A stretch of DNA of 48,089 nucleotides from an uncultured Clostridia bacterium (GCA_944376195.1 CALWBW010000015.1:1-48089), one strand, 5' to 3'; counted from the first letter of the stretch, positions 8,231 to 17,125 are shown. Program-made: numbers and translations. Notes: generated by a model from the sequence alone, not told the origin.

Positions 8231-9973
8231 TTAAAAGGCGACCGAAATCGTTACGCCGGTGTAATAATAAGTGAGAATTTGTGCGTAAGTATACCCAAGC
8301 TCCGCCATTGCCTTGGCTCCATATTGGCTGAGTCCTACGTTATGTCCATTCCCGCTTCCTCTGATGATAAATGTGCCAGAACAGGATTCCGGAATGGGAA
8401 GGGAATCGGCGGAAACGGTGCCGGTCACGGTTCCGTTTCCGGAAGACGAGAGGTGGAAGCCCGACGCCCCGGAAATGGTGGTGACAGTGTCGGCGTCGTC
8501 TGTTCCGGAAGAGGAGAGCACCGGGGCGCTCACACCGTATTGATTCCCACCGGAAACTGTACCGTCCCCGGTTAATACGCTGGAACTTGCGATATCCGCA
8601 GAACCATAGACCCCGCCGGAAGGAGCAGACACAGAGCCTGCGCCGACATTTGTAATTTCTGCATTGCTTTCAATGCGTATGGCATATTTATCTTCGAAGA
8701 TAAAGCGTTGACTGTACACGTGAATGTTATACCCGGATACATTGAAAAGGCTCCGACAGCGCTCGCCGGTATAGACGATTTCCTGGCCGGCAGAGTCGAT
8801 GAAGGTAAGACTTTTCATATTCCCCGCGTCTGTGTAGGTTGCGTAGGCATGGACGATGCTGCCGGTAAATTCGTTTCCGCGCTCGCGGAGTATGTCGGTA
8901 ATATCGGCAAGCGTGATTTCATAGGTCCAGTCAGTATGCGAGACATTGGTCTGTTGTTCAAACTCGTCGCGAACGGCACGCAGATAGGGAAGCGCCTCGT
9001 TCCATACATTTTCACTATCTTCCGACGCACCGCCGTTTGAGGAATAATAGTACGCGGTAATCAGCTCCCCGGCGTAGGTGAGATACATCCCCGCTGTTTC
9101 CAAAACAGCCTGATCGGTTCGCTCGTTTGCGCTGCCCGTACCGTAATATACCTGGCAATCTGTTGTATTGCAGAGGTCGAAGCCATCGGCTTTATGTTTG
9201 CCCAAATTGGCATAGGCGTAAGTGCGAGCGCAGATTGCCTGCGCTTTCAGCGCTTCAAGAGGCCAGGAACCGCTCATTTCATAGGGAATTACGCCGCGTA
9301 TGTAATCTTCCATGTTTACGACATTGATAACGGCAACGCCGCTGCCGTCCCGGGAGTATTCAAACGCGCCGTAATACTTGCGGCCCTTAAACCAGGTCTG
9401 TGCGCCATCGTTTCCGGAAAATTGATCCATCACCGGCTGAATGGCCAGGCGCGTACCGCCCAGGTCAAATTCCAATAAAATCTCACCGCTTTGCGTATCG
9501 CAGACTGTGTATCCCGTCGGACTTGCTTCCGCTACGGCATAACCGGAGAAAAACGCGGCGTCCTGTGCGTCAAAATACGAGCTGTAGTTTCCCACAAAGA
9601 CCGTAAATCCACCGCTTGCGAAAGCGGGGAAGGCGTCTATCCCCATCATATCTGCATAGGAGCGGGCTTCGTCATAGGTAGAGAAAAAAAGGCCGGTTTG
9701 CAGATGATAAGTCGTATCGGGAAAAATGGTGAGGTAAACATTGGATAGATACCCCAATGCGGAGAAAGTGCCGCTGTCGTCAAACCAGCCGAATTGATAA
9801 CCGGAACCATAATCGGTGACGTTTTGCAAATTGGCAGAGGCAAGCGCACTAGCCCCATAATAAAGCCCTACCCTGAGACTGCCGTCATATTGCACCGCGG
9901 CCTGTGCGCGCGGAATGGAACAAAACGACAAAAGCAAGACAAAAAGTAAAATAAAGCGGAATTTTTTTCGCAT
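8231..9973 (-). CDS. SpoIID/LytB domain protein, secreted
   Basis: 580 residues. An N-terminal signal peptide (KKFRFILLFVLLLSFCSIPRAQA, cleavage expected near residue 26) is followed by a Gly/Ala/Tyr-rich region with a SPOR-like look (FAGY...FFSTYDEARSYADMMG), then the SpoIID domain beginning near residue 190 with MEDYIRGVIPYEMSGSWPLEALKAQAICARTYAYA, continuing over a Ser/Gly-rich linker to the C-terminal GHNVGLSQYGAKAMAELGYTYAQILTYYYTG. SpoIID proteins are lytic transglycosylases acting on glycan chains stripped of peptides during engulfment; LytB-type relatives modify or stimulate cell-wall hydrolases. The linker (about residues 445-535) inserted inside the domain is unusual and low in complexity. 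AGGAG lies 6 nt before the start. A strong sigma-A type promoter precedes the gene, so vegetative expression is possible. Confidence 0.88.
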   Translation of the reverse strand: MRKKFRFILLFVLLLSFCSIPRAQAAVQYDGSLRVGLYYGASALASANLQNVTDYGSGYQFGWFDDSGTFSALGYLSNVYLTIFPDTTYHLQTGLFFSTYDEARSYADMMGIDAFPAFASGGFTVFVGNYSSYFDAQDAAFFSGYAVAEASPTGYTVCDTQSGEILLEFDLGGTRLAIQPVMDQFSGNDGAQTWFKGRKYYGAFEYSRDGSGVAVINVVNMEDYIRGVIPYEMSGSWPLEALKAQAICARTYAYANLGKHKADGFDLCNTTDCQVYYGTGSANERTDQAVLETAGMYLTYAGELITAYYYSSNGGASEDSENVWNEALPYLRAVRDEFEQQTNVSHTDWTYEITLADITDILRERGNEFTGSIVHAYATYTDAGNMKSLTFIDSAGQEIVYTGERCRSLFNVSGYNIHVYSQRFIFEDKYAIRIESNAEITNVGAGSVSAPSGGVYGSADIASSSVLTGDGTVSGGNQYGVSAPVLSSSGTDDADTVTTISGASGFHLSSSGNGTVTGTVSADSLPIPESCSGTFIIRGSGNGHNVGLSQYGAKAMAELGYTYAQILTYYYTGVTISVAF

Positions 9974-10014
9974 TTTGTTCTCCTGTCAGACAAAAGGCCA
10001 TTGTTACCATACGT

Positions 10015-10043
10015 ATTATAACGATTTCGACTGCTTTTGTCAA
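10015..10043 (-). promoter_or_regulatory. Predicted sigma-A promoter of the SpoIID-like gene
   Basis: Consensus TTGACA (10043-10038), 17 bp, consensus TATAAT (10020-10015) on the minus strand, about 35 nt before the start codon. Its -35 box forms a 7-bp inverted repeat with the -35 box of the divergent dapA promoter. Confidence 0.88.
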
Positions 10044-10052
10044 TTTTTTTGA

Positions 10053-10081
10053 TTGACAGCCCGAGGCGGCTTTGATAGAAT
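10053..10081 (+). promoter_or_regulatory. Predicted sigma-A promoter of dapA-dapB-asd
   Basis: TTGACA (10053-10058), 17 bp, TAGAAT (10076-10081). The predicted leader is about 135 nt and holds two hairpins: 10138-10173 (GGT..CATTCT with AGAATG..ACC) and a GCCGC/GCGGC stem near 10182-10201. No lysine riboswitch or T-box features were recognised. Confidence 0.75.
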
Positions 10082-10223
10082 GAACAAAATGGGAGTATAT
10101 CGGATGTAGTCCTGTGAGAAGTTTTTCGGGGAAAGATAGGTCATTCTTCCCCCGGGCGGAATAGAATGATACCGTACTGTTGCCGCTTTTTTAATGGCGG
10201 CGTGGTTTTAAAGGAGGTCATTT

Positions 10224-11114
10224 ATGAAAAAGCCTGTATTTAAAGGTTCCGCGGTCGCGCTTATTACTCCCTATCGTGACAACAAAGTGGATTTTGACGC
10301 CTATGGGAAACTGATCGATTTTCAGATTGCGGGCGGTACGGCCGCCTTGGTGGTGTGTGGTACGACCGGCGAAGCGCCGACGCTTTCAGACGACGAACAT
10401 CATGCCTGTATTGCTTATGCGGTGCGCCGTGCGGCGGGGCGTGTTCCCGTTATTGCCGGGTCCGGCTCAAACGATACGCAGCATGCGGTGGATATGAGCA
10501 ATTACGCAAAAGAAGCGGGCTGCGACGGAGTATTAATGGTTACGCCGTATTACAATAAGCCGACGCAAAAGGGCCTTTTGAAGCAATATACATACATTGC
10601 CGAGCGGGTGGATCTGCCGATTATCATCTATAATATTCCTTCCCGTACAGGGGTTTCCATGACAGGACCTGTCTATGAGGAACTGGCGAAGTTCCCGAAT
10701 ATCAACGGCGTGAAGGAAGCGTCCGGAGATTTCGCGCTGGTAAACGATTTGATGTACCGCTGCGGTGATGAATTAAACGTTTGGGCTGGGAACGATGATA
10801 TTACGGTTCCGATCCTTGCGATGGGCGGCTGCGGCGTGATTTCCACCGCGGCAAATATTATTCCGGATGTGATGCATGAAATTTGTGCGAGATGGTTTGC
10901 CGGCGACCATGCAGGCGCCGCTGCCATGCAGCGCGCGTACTACGACGTACTGCGCGATCTGTTTATTGAAACCAACCCGATTCCTGTCAAGACAGCCGTG
11001 AACCTGATGGGATTGCCGGGCGGCGACTGGCGTCTGCCGCTGTGCGAAATGTCGGAAGAAAACCTGGAAAAATTGAAGAAGACGCTGGCGAGGCACGGTT
11101 TGATCGCCGGTTAA
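10224..11114 (+). CDS. dapA: 4-hydroxy-tetrahydrodipicolinate synthase
   Basis: Condenses pyruvate with aspartate semialdehyde at the branch point to diaminopimelate and lysine. The 296-residue TIM barrel has the expected signatures: GTTGEAPTLSDDEH near residue 47, YYNKPTQKG near 110, IIYNIPSRTGV near 135 and the Schiff-base lysine, Lys164, in GVKEASGD. An excellent ribosome binding site (AAAGGAGG) precedes the ATG. It is the first gene of dapA-dapB-asd, 15 bp before dapB. The genes are ordered so that the substrate-forming enzyme (asd) comes last. Length and motifs are entirely normal. Confidence 0.97.
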   Translation: MKKPVFKGSAVALITPYRDNKVDFDAYGKLIDFQIAGGTAALVVCGTTGEAPTLSDDEHHACIAYAVRRAAGRVPVIAGSGSNDTQHAVDMSNYAKEAGCDGVLMVTPYYNKPTQKGLLKQYTYIAERVDLPIIIYNIPSRTGVSMTGPVYEELAKFPNINGVKEASGDFALVNDLMYRCGDELNVWAGNDDITVPILAMGGCGVISTAANIIPDVMHEICARWFAGDHAGAAAMQRAYYDVLRDLFIETNPIPVKTAVNLMGLPGGDWRLPLCEMSEENLEKLKKTLARHGLIAG

Positions 11115-11129
11115 AAAGAGGAGTATGCC

Positions 11130-11891
11130 ATGCTGAAGATAGCTCTGTCCGGCTGTAATGGCCGTATGGGACGCGCAATTACGGAATTGGCGGCATCCCG
11201 GGATGATGTGAAAATCGTCGCGGGGTTTGACGTCATACCCAATAAGCTTTCCACGTATCCCGTCTATGCGGATCTCTTGGAATATACGGGTACGATGGAT
11301 GTTTTGATCGATTTTTCAACGGCGTCCGCGCTTGACCACATTCTCGAGTACTGCGTGCCGCGTGGAATTCCGCTGCTTTTGGCGACGACTGGTCACAGTG
11401 AAGCGCAGCTTGCCGCGCTTCGCGACGCCTCGGCAGCAATTGCGGTATTCCAAAGTCCCAATATGTCGCTTGGTGTCGCCGTGTTGGGAGATCTGGTACG
11501 TCGTGCGACACGAATTTTGGGTGCGGATTACGATATCGAGATCGTGGAACGGCACCACAATCAAAAACTTGACGCGCCTTCCGGTACGGCGATGAGCCTC
11601 GCGCGCGATGTGCAGGCGGAGTTGCCGTTTGAAGCGGAGCTGGTATATGACCGTCATAATCGCCGGGAAAAACGTCCGAAAAATGAAATTGGAATGCATG
11701 CGCTGCGCGGTGGTACCATAGTTGGAGAACATGAAGTGGTTTTTGCCGGTACCAACGAGGTGATTTCTATTCAGCATTCTGCACAATCGCGGGAAGTGTT
11801 TGCTTCGGGTGCGCTGCACGCGGCCAAATATCTCGTCGGATGCAAACCCGGCCTGTACAACATGCGCGATCTGGTCGCGTCCATTCATTGA
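11130..11891 (+). CDS. dapB: 4-hydroxy-tetrahydrodipicolinate reductase
   Basis: Reduces the DapA product to tetrahydrodipicolinate with NAD(P)H. The 253 residues begin with the nucleotide-binding SGCNGRMGRAI motif, followed by VLIDFST near residue 60, ATTGHSEAQ near 85, and the substrate-binding segment ERHHNQKLDAPSGTA near 140 that carries the catalytic His and Lys. The C-terminal LRGGTIVGEHEVVFAG segment is also typical. The start has AGAGGAG 9 nt upstream. It lies 15 bp after dapA and 44 bp before asd, in one operon. A short CGGGG/CCCCG hairpin (11901-11914) in the gap to asd has no T-tract and is not a terminator. Confidence 0.97.
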   Translation: MLKIALSGCNGRMGRAITELAASRDDVKIVAGFDVIPNKLSTYPVYADLLEYTGTMDVLIDFSTASALDHILEYCVPRGIPLLLATTGHSEAQLAALRDASAAIAVFQSPNMSLGVAVLGDLVRRATRILGADYDIEIVERHHNQKLDAPSGTAMSLARDVQAELPFEAELVYDRHNRREKRPKNEIGMHALRGGTIVGEHEVVFAGTNEVISIQHSAQSREVFASGALHAAKYLVGCKPGLYNMRDLVASIH

Positions 11892-11935
11892 TTTATTAAA
11901 CGGGGAGTTCCCCGGAAAATTAAGGAGAAATAGAC

Positions 11936-13015
11936 ATGAAAAAGTTCAGAGTCGGCATCATTGGCTGCACGGGCATGGTGGGCCAGCGTTTTGCGCTGCT
12001 GTTAAGCCGCCACCCTTGGTTTGAAATCACAGCGCTTGCGGCGAGCGCGCGCAGTGCCGGACGAACTTACGGGGAAGCTGTTGACGGACGCTGGAAAATG
12101 ACGGAGCCGGTGCCGGCCTGTTGTGCTGGTATGACGGTTATGGACGCAACTGCAGAAATAGACCGTATTGTAGAACTGGTGGATTTCGTTTTCTGTGCGG
12201 TCGATATGAAAAAGGATGATATCCGTGCGCTGGAGGAACTTTATGCAAAGCATGAGTGCCCTGTTGTTTCCAATAACAGCGCGCATCGCTGGACGCCGGA
12301 TGTCCCGATGATTATTCCGGAGATTAACGCCGCCCATGCTGAGGTGATCCCTTATCAGCGTAAGCGTCTTGGCACGAGCCGCGGGTTTATTGCCGTAAAG
12401 CCGAACTGCTCGATTCAAGGGTATGTCCCGGCGCTACATGCGCTGCGCGACTTAGGACTCGAACGCGCGGTTGTGTGTACATATCAGGCGATTTCCGGTG
12501 CGGGGAAGACCTTCCGTGAGTGGCCGGAGATGATCGACAACGTGATCCCGTATATCGGCGGAGAGGAAGAAAAATCCGAAAAAGAGCCGCTTAAAATCTG
12601 GGGGAGCTTGTCCGGCGGTATCATTGTCCCGGCAGAGGCACCGGCTATCACGGCACAGTGCATCCGTGTACCGGTGACGGACGGTCATATGGCAGCAGTG
12701 TTTGCTACATTTACCGAAAAAGTACCGTGCGAGGAAATGATTGCGCGTTGGGAAAGTTATCGCGGCCGCGCACAGGAACTGGCGCTTCCGTCTGCACCGA
12801 AGCAGTTTTTGCACTATTTTACCGAGGAAAACCGTCCGCAAACCGCGCTCGACCGCGATTTGGAAAACGGCATGGCGGTATCTCTCGGACGCCTGCGTCC
12901 TGATACGCAGTATGATGTAAAGTTTGTCGGGCTTGCGCATAATACCATGCGCGGCGCGGCAGGCGGCGCGGTGCTGACCGCGGAGCTTCTCTGCGCGGAA
13001 GGATATATGGACTGA
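11936..13015 (+). CDS. asd: Aspartate-semialdehyde dehydrogenase, archaeal/fungal-type
   Basis: Makes aspartate semialdehyde from aspartyl phosphate, feeding DapA and the threonine/methionine branch (MetA in this window acts further down). 359 residues. The N-terminal NADP motif is GCTGMVGQRF, the catalytic Cys158 is in KPNCSIQ, and the late RVPVTDGHMAAVF segment carries the active-site His. The sequence pattern (SNNSAHR, YQAISGAGK) is that of the long archaeal/fungal class rather than the classic enterobacterial or Bacillus class. AAGGAG precedes the start. Two hairpins follow the stop codon before the acetyltransferase gene, the first of which may act as a weak terminator. Confidence 0.96.
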   Translation: MKKFRVGIIGCTGMVGQRFALLLSRHPWFEITALAASARSAGRTYGEAVDGRWKMTEPVPACCAGMTVMDATAEIDRIVELVDFVFCAVDMKKDDIRALEELYAKHECPVVSNNSAHRWTPDVPMIIPEINAAHAEVIPYQRKRLGTSRGFIAVKPNCSIQGYVPALHALRDLGLERAVVCTYQAISGAGKTFREWPEMIDNVIPYIGGEEEKSEKEPLKIWGSLSGGIIVPAEAPAITAQCIRVPVTDGHMAAVFATFTEKVPCEEMIARWESYRGRAQELALPSAPKQFLHYFTEENRPQTALDRDLENGMAVSLGRLRPDTQYDVKFVGLAHNTMRGAAGGAVLTAELLCAEGYMD

Positions 13016-13044
13016 GTTTCGCGCGGAAATAGGGGAAGATTGGC

Positions 13045-13111
13045 AGTGGCGGGACACAAAAGTTCCGCCACTTGGTTTGTCGCGCGGTAACCGCCGGATG
13101 TGCCCGGCGGT
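13045..13111 (+). promoter_or_regulatory. Two tandem hairpins after asd
   Basis: Hairpin 1: an 11-bp stem (13045-13055 with 13062-13072, loop 6 nt) followed by a T-rich but interrupted tract, so a weak terminator candidate. Hairpin 2: an 8-bp GC stem (13090-13097 with 13104-13111, loop 6 nt) about 25 nt before the acetyltransferase start. Confidence 0.55.
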
Positions 13112-13135
13112 GCGCAGAAGAAAAGAGGATGGATG

Positions 13136-13576
13136 ATGGCAAGGGAATACCGGAGGCTGTCGGTTTCGGACCTTGAAATGGTGATGCGGTTAAATGAGAC
13201 GTACCGGCAGGGGTTTGCAAACCGGGAGAACGCCTATGCATTTCTTGCACAGCCGCAAAATTGGTTTTTTGCCTGCGTGGAGGATGGCCATATTCTGGGG
13301 TTCTGCCAGGGATACGCCTGTGCACGTTTGAACGAAGCAGGAGCGTTACTCTATATCCACGAGCTGGCCGTTTTGCCGGCATATCGCCGCCAGGGGATAG
13401 GAAAAGCCATGTTGGATATGTTGAAAATCCTCTGTCGTCTCTCCGGTGTCCGCCGTCTTTTCCTCATTACCCAGCAGTCGAACCAGCCGGCTCGAGCGCT
13501 CTACGATTCTGCGCGGGGACGGCCTGCGCACCGGGACGATTTGGTTTATGTGTTTGATGATCTCACGGTACCATAA
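13136..13576 (+). CDS. GNAT family N-acetyltransferase
   Basis: 146 residues. The acetyl-CoA binding motif A is VLPAYRRQGIGKAML near residues 80-95, preceded by the LYIHELAV strand, and followed by LITQQSNQPARALYDS, where the Tyr is the usual general acid position. The final strand DDLVYVFDD recalls the AAC(3)-I-like subgroup of small GNAT enzymes, but that subgroup also holds many proteins of unknown substrate, so I make no claim of drug acetylation. Start: ATG at 13136 has AGAGG 7 nt upstream; ATG 13133 is an equal-frame alternative. It stands between asd and tgt and probably depends on read-through of the hairpins at 13045-13111. Confidence 0.8.
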   Translation: MAREYRRLSVSDLEMVMRLNETYRQGFANRENAYAFLAQPQNWFFACVEDGHILGFCQGYACARLNEAGALLYIHELAVLPAYRRQGIGKAMLDMLKILCRLSGVRRLFLITQQSNQPARALYDSARGRPAHRDDLVYVFDDLTVP

Positions 13577-13630
13577 AAAAGACGATGAATTTTAATAATT
13601 CTTTGCAAATGAAGAAAAAGTAGGGATGTT

Positions 13631-14764
13631 ATGTTTCAAATTTTAAAAACTTCCGGTTTGGCACGCCGCGGTACGTTTACAACGCCGCATGGGGAAATTC
13701 AGACGCCGGTATTTATGAACGTCGGTACGCTTGCCGCTATGAAAGGCGCTGTTTCGACGCGGGATCTCGAAACGGTCGGCTGCCAGGTGGAACTTTCCAA
13801 TACGTATCATCTCCATCTGCGTCCCGGGGAGGAAATCGTGCGTGATCTGGGAGGATTGCACGGATTTATGAACTGGCCTCACCCAATTTTAACGGATTCT
13901 GGCGGCTTTCAAGTGTTTTCGCTGGCAGGGTTGCGGCGTATTACGGAAGAGGGTGTACGGTTCCATGCGCATACGGATGGACGATTGATTCATATGACGC
14001 CGGAACTGAGTATGAAGATTCAGGCGTATCTGGGCGCTGATATTGTCATGGCATTTGATGAGTGCGTGGAGAACCCGTCGCCGCGGGATTATGTGGAAAA
14101 AAGTGCCGCGCGTACGGCGCGCTGGCTGGTACGATGCAAAACGGAACTTGAGCGGCTGCATCAGGAGGATCCAACTTGCCCGAATCCCGGGCAGATGCTT
14201 TTTGGTATTAATCAGGGCGGTGTTTTTGATGATATTCGCGTGGAGCATATGAAGCGGATTGCGGAACTGGATCTGCCTGGTTACGCGATTGGAGGCCTTG
14301 CGGTGGGAGAAACAGCGGAGGAAATGTATCGCATTATTGAGGCGGTAAACGACGTTGCCCCGAAAAATAAGCCGCGTTATCTGATGGGCGTTGGTACACC
14401 GTCCAATATTCTTGAAGCAGTTTCCCGCGGTGTGGATTTCTTTGATTGTGTGATGCCTGCGCGCAATGCGCGTCACGGTCATGTCTATACCTGGGAGGGC
14501 GTGCGAAATCTGAATAATGAGAAATATGCGCGTGATACGGACCCCATCGATCCCGGCTGTGGCTGCCCTGCCTGCCAAAATTATTCGCGGGCGTATATCC
14601 GTCATTTGTTCCGTGCCGGCGAGTCGCTCGCAGGACGGCTTGCCACGCTGCACAATCTTTATTTTTATAATCATTTGACCCGTCATATTCGCGAAGCAAT
14701 TGAAGAGGACCGCTATGAAGCGTTCCGCGCAAAGTGGACGAATGTCCTCTCACGTAGGATATGA
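13631..14764 (+). CDS. tgt: tRNA-guanine (34) transglycosylase
   Basis: Exchanges guanine at the wobble position of GUN-anticodon tRNAs for preQ1, the step before QueA. 377 residues, normal for bacterial Tgt. Visible features: SNTYHLHLRPG near residue 57, Asp89 in TDSGGFQVFSL, the GGLAVGE segment near 223, the nucleophile Asp272 in DCVMPARNARHG, and the zinc site CGCPACQNYSRAYIRHLF with a later His. AGGGATG lies upstream of the start. No queA neighbour; queA is on the opposite strand about 5.4 kb away. The gene is followed after 33 nt by a promoter for the next gene. Confidence 0.97.
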   Translation: MFQILKTSGLARRGTFTTPHGEIQTPVFMNVGTLAAMKGAVSTRDLETVGCQVELSNTYHLHLRPGEEIVRDLGGLHGFMNWPHPILTDSGGFQVFSLAGLRRITEEGVRFHAHTDGRLIHMTPELSMKIQAYLGADIVMAFDECVENPSPRDYVEKSAARTARWLVRCKTELERLHQEDPTCPNPGQMLFGINQGGVFDDIRVEHMKRIAELDLPGYAIGGLAVGETAEEMYRIIEAVNDVAPKNKPRYLMGVGTPSNILEAVSRGVDFFDCVMPARNARHGHVYTWEGVRNLNNEKYARDTDPIDPGCGCPACQNYSRAYIRHLFRAGESLAGRLATLHNLYFYNHLTRHIREAIEEDRYEAFRAKWTNVLSRRI

Positions 14765-14796
14765 TCAAAAAATAGGGGAAATTGAATAAAAACCTC

Positions 14797-14825
14797 TTGT
14801 CATTGTAAGCCTTATATGGTAAAAT
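14797..14825 (+). promoter_or_regulatory. Predicted promoter of the GH42 gene
   Basis: TTGTCA (14797-14802), 17 bp, TAAAAT (14820-14825). The expected start is near 14832, just before the terminator-like hairpin. Confidence 0.7.
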
Positions 14826-14835
14826 GACGATACGG

Positions 14836-14887
14836 AAGCCAAACAATGCCGCTGTTTTTGAAAACGGTTCGCGTCGTTTGGCTTTTT
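14836..14887 (+). terminator. Terminator/attenuator between tgt and the GH42 gene
   Basis: A 9-bp outer stem (AAGCCAAAC 14836-14844 with GTTTGGCTT 14876-14884) runs into five T. Inside it a second stem pairs CCG..GTTTT with AAAACGG. It can end the tgt transcript, but it also lies directly downstream of the promoter at 14797-14825, so it would terminate that transcript after about 55 nt unless relieved. A further 7-bp hairpin (14903-14919) follows before the ribosome binding site. Confidence 0.75.
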
Positions 14888-14941
14888 CTGTATTAGGACC
14901 TATCAGGGAAATTCCCTGAAAAATATGACAGGAGGTGTCGG

Positions 14942-16933
14942 ATGAAAAATCTTTATATGGGATCGGCGTTCTATCCGGAAGTATACGGAAAGGATCTCCC
15001 TACGCTTGAACAGGATATCGCTGTGATGAAGCAGGGCGGGTTCAATGTAGTGCGTGTCGCCGAGTTTTCCTGGAGTTGCATGGAACCGCACGATGGCGTC
15101 TTTGACTTTGCGTGGTTGCACCGGATGATAGACCGTCTGTATGAAAACGGGATTTATACCATTTTGTGCTCGCCCTCGGCAACTCCTCCCGATTGGATGA
15201 CCAAAAAATATCCGGAAACACTGAAAATGAATGACGATGGCAACCGGAAACAACACGGCGCCCGCCGGCACTGTTGTTCCAATTCGCGTGTTTACCGGAA
15301 TTATGTCCGCCGTATCAATACCCGTATGGCTCAGGAATTTGCGGGACATCCGGCTGTGATCGGCTGGCAGCTCGACAATGAAATTTCGCCGGAACGCCGC
15401 GGCTGTTCTTGTCCCGCGTGTATGGCAATATTCCATGAACATCTGGCACGAAAGTTTGGCACGGTGGAAGAACTCAATGCCCGCTGGTATTTAAAACTCT
15501 GGAGCCAGGAGTATGAAAGTTTTGAAGATGTGCCGCACCCCCATGAAGGGACCTGGTCGCACCCCTCTTTGATTGCGGAATACCTTGCGTTTCAGTCTGA
15601 TACCAACGCGGAATTTTTGCACGAACAGGCGGAAACTCTGCGGGAAAATGGCGTTACGGTTCCCATTGGTACGGACATGATGCCGATTTTTACGCAGGAC
15701 TATCCCAAGACAGTTGCGCCGTTGGATGTGGTGCAGTTTAATCATTACCATCATCGCGAAAACCTCTGGGAGGCCGGTTTCTGGTTCGATTATTTGCAGA
15801 ATTTGAAACCGGACGTGCCATTTTGGGTCACGGAAACTTGCACGAGTGCCAATGGTTCCACTTCTAATCCCGATTCCGAATATCCGTTGGGCTTTAACCG
15901 CGTGAATTCTCTCATGCCGTTTGCGTTTGGCGCGGTGATGAACAATTATTGGTTGTGGCGTGCGCATCCGGGCGGCCATGAATTGATGCACGGGCATGTG
16001 GTGACTACGCAGGGGCGCCCGGTTTATAACTTTCATGAATGCGAAGACGTTGCACGGATCCTGACTGCCGCGGAAGACTTCCTGACTGAGACCCGGGTGG
16101 ACTACCGTGGGTTCGCCATGAGTGTCTCCTGCAAGTCCGATGGGATGTTTAAAGCGCAGCCTACGGTTTCGGGATTCCGGTATCAGCAGGGGATTTTTGA
16201 TGCCTGGCATAGTCTCTCAGGCGGCGGTATGCTTCCGCAGCTTTTGGAGCCGTGCGCATCTTTGGAGGGCGTTCGGGTTCTGTATTCTCCGTTCCTGATG
16301 ACGCTGGAAGAAGATGATTTCCCAGAGCGCCTGCGCGCATGGATTGAGGCGGGCGGTGTCTGGATTGCGGGGCCTATGACCGATATCCGAAACCCGGATG
16401 GGGCAAAATATCTGGATTCGCCGTTTGGTTTCCTTGAAAAGTGGACGGGGATTTACTGTGAATATGGAATTACGGCGCATTCTATCCCGGCGTTGGTAGA
16501 TTGGAATGGCGTTTCCGCCAAGACTGGTCTTTGGACCGATACCTTCCTGCTCAAAGAAGATCAAGTACCACTTGCTGTATACCGCAGCGGGCAGGAGCCG
16601 TCTCCGTTTGACGGAAGTGTAGCGGCTGCCTGGTGCCCTGTCGGCAAGGGCGGCGTGATTGTGCTGGGAACACAGCCTTCCGACGAGGCACTTCAAAAAA
16701 TCATCGCATATGCGTTTGAAAAAGCCGGATTAACTGTTGGCGTCCGTTCCAGCCGGAATGTTTTGGTTGTTCCACGTGCCGGTAAGATGGAAGGCATCAT
16801 TGTGTGCGAGGTGGACTGTAAAGCTGGAGAAGTTTTGCTGGACGGTGTGTATCAAGATGTTATAACGGGAGAACGTTTTTCCGGGACGCTGCCTGTAGCG
16901 CCATATGGATTCCAGATTCTCAAAAAAGCCTAA
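14942..16933 (+). CDS. GH42 beta-galactosidase
   Basis: 663 residues, the normal GH42 length. The TIM barrel starts with YMGSAFYPEVY and VRVAEFSWSCMEP; the general acid/base is Glu147 in QLDNEIS and the nucleophile Glu298 in VTETCTS. Four cysteines in the zinc-cluster arrangement are present (CCSNSRVY and CSCPACM). The middle trimerisation domain (about 395-600, including MLPQLLEPCASLEGVRVLYSP) and a short C-terminal beta domain follow. No signal peptide: cytoplasmic, so it acts on imported galactosides. GGAGG precedes the start by 6 nt. The two ABC permeases downstream could import its substrate, but they have their own promoter; this link is inference. The leader is unusual, with promoter, terminator-like hairpin and second hairpin in series. 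Confidence 0.95.
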   Translation: MKNLYMGSAFYPEVYGKDLPTLEQDIAVMKQGGFNVVRVAEFSWSCMEPHDGVFDFAWLHRMIDRLYENGIYTILCSPSATPPDWMTKKYPETLKMNDDGNRKQHGARRHCCSNSRVYRNYVRRINTRMAQEFAGHPAVIGWQLDNEISPERRGCSCPACMAIFHEHLARKFGTVEELNARWYLKLWSQEYESFEDVPHPHEGTWSHPSLIAEYLAFQSDTNAEFLHEQAETLRENGVTVPIGTDMMPIFTQDYPKTVAPLDVVQFNHYHHRENLWEAGFWFDYLQNLKPDVPFWVTETCTSANGSTSNPDSEYPLGFNRVNSLMPFAFGAVMNNYWLWRAHPGGHELMHGHVVTTQGRPVYNFHECEDVARILTAAEDFLTETRVDYRGFAMSVSCKSDGMFKAQPTVSGFRYQQGIFDAWHSLSGGGMLPQLLEPCASLEGVRVLYSPFLMTLEEDDFPERLRAWIEAGGVWIAGPMTDIRNPDGAKYLDSPFGFLEKWTGIYCEYGITAHSIPALVDWNGVSAKTGLWTDTFLLKEDQVPLAVYRSGQEPSPFDGSVAAAWCPVGKGGVIVLGTQPSDEALQKIIAYAFEKAGLTVGVRSSRNVLVVPRAGKMEGIIVCEVDCKAGEVLLDGVYQDVITGERFSGTLPVAPYGFQILKKA

Positions 16934-17092
16934 AACACAGCACCGCGATTTTCTTGGTGAAAAGTGATGACAAATTAGTAACATTGCACCATTGCAATTA
17001 CATTTTCACAAAAAAAATCGCATAAAAACCGGGAAATAAAGCGTTTTATGAACTGGCGGATGAAAAAATATTGCCAAACCACCAAAACAGTA

Positions 17093-17121
17093 TTGACTTT
17101 TCTCCATGAGTATGGTACCAT
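17093..17121 (+). promoter_or_regulatory. Predicted promoter of the sugar ABC permease operon
   Basis: TTGACT (17093-17098), 17 bp, TACCAT (17116-17121). Transcription would start near 17128, at the base of the first leader hairpin. AAACCACCAA (17076-17085) and its exact reverse complement (17155-17164) flank the promoter. Confidence 0.65.
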
Positions 17122-17125
17122 TTTA

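Noticed and set aside
13136..13576. Calling the GNAT protein an aminoglycoside acetyltransferase
   Set aside because: Only the general GNAT pattern and a loose AAC(3)-I-like ending are visible; this is not enough for a resistance call.
14859..14872. Catabolite-response-element-like sequence TGAAAACGGTTCGC before the GH42 gene
   Set aside because: The last three positions do not fit the consensus and the site is inside the terminator stem; weak evidence.
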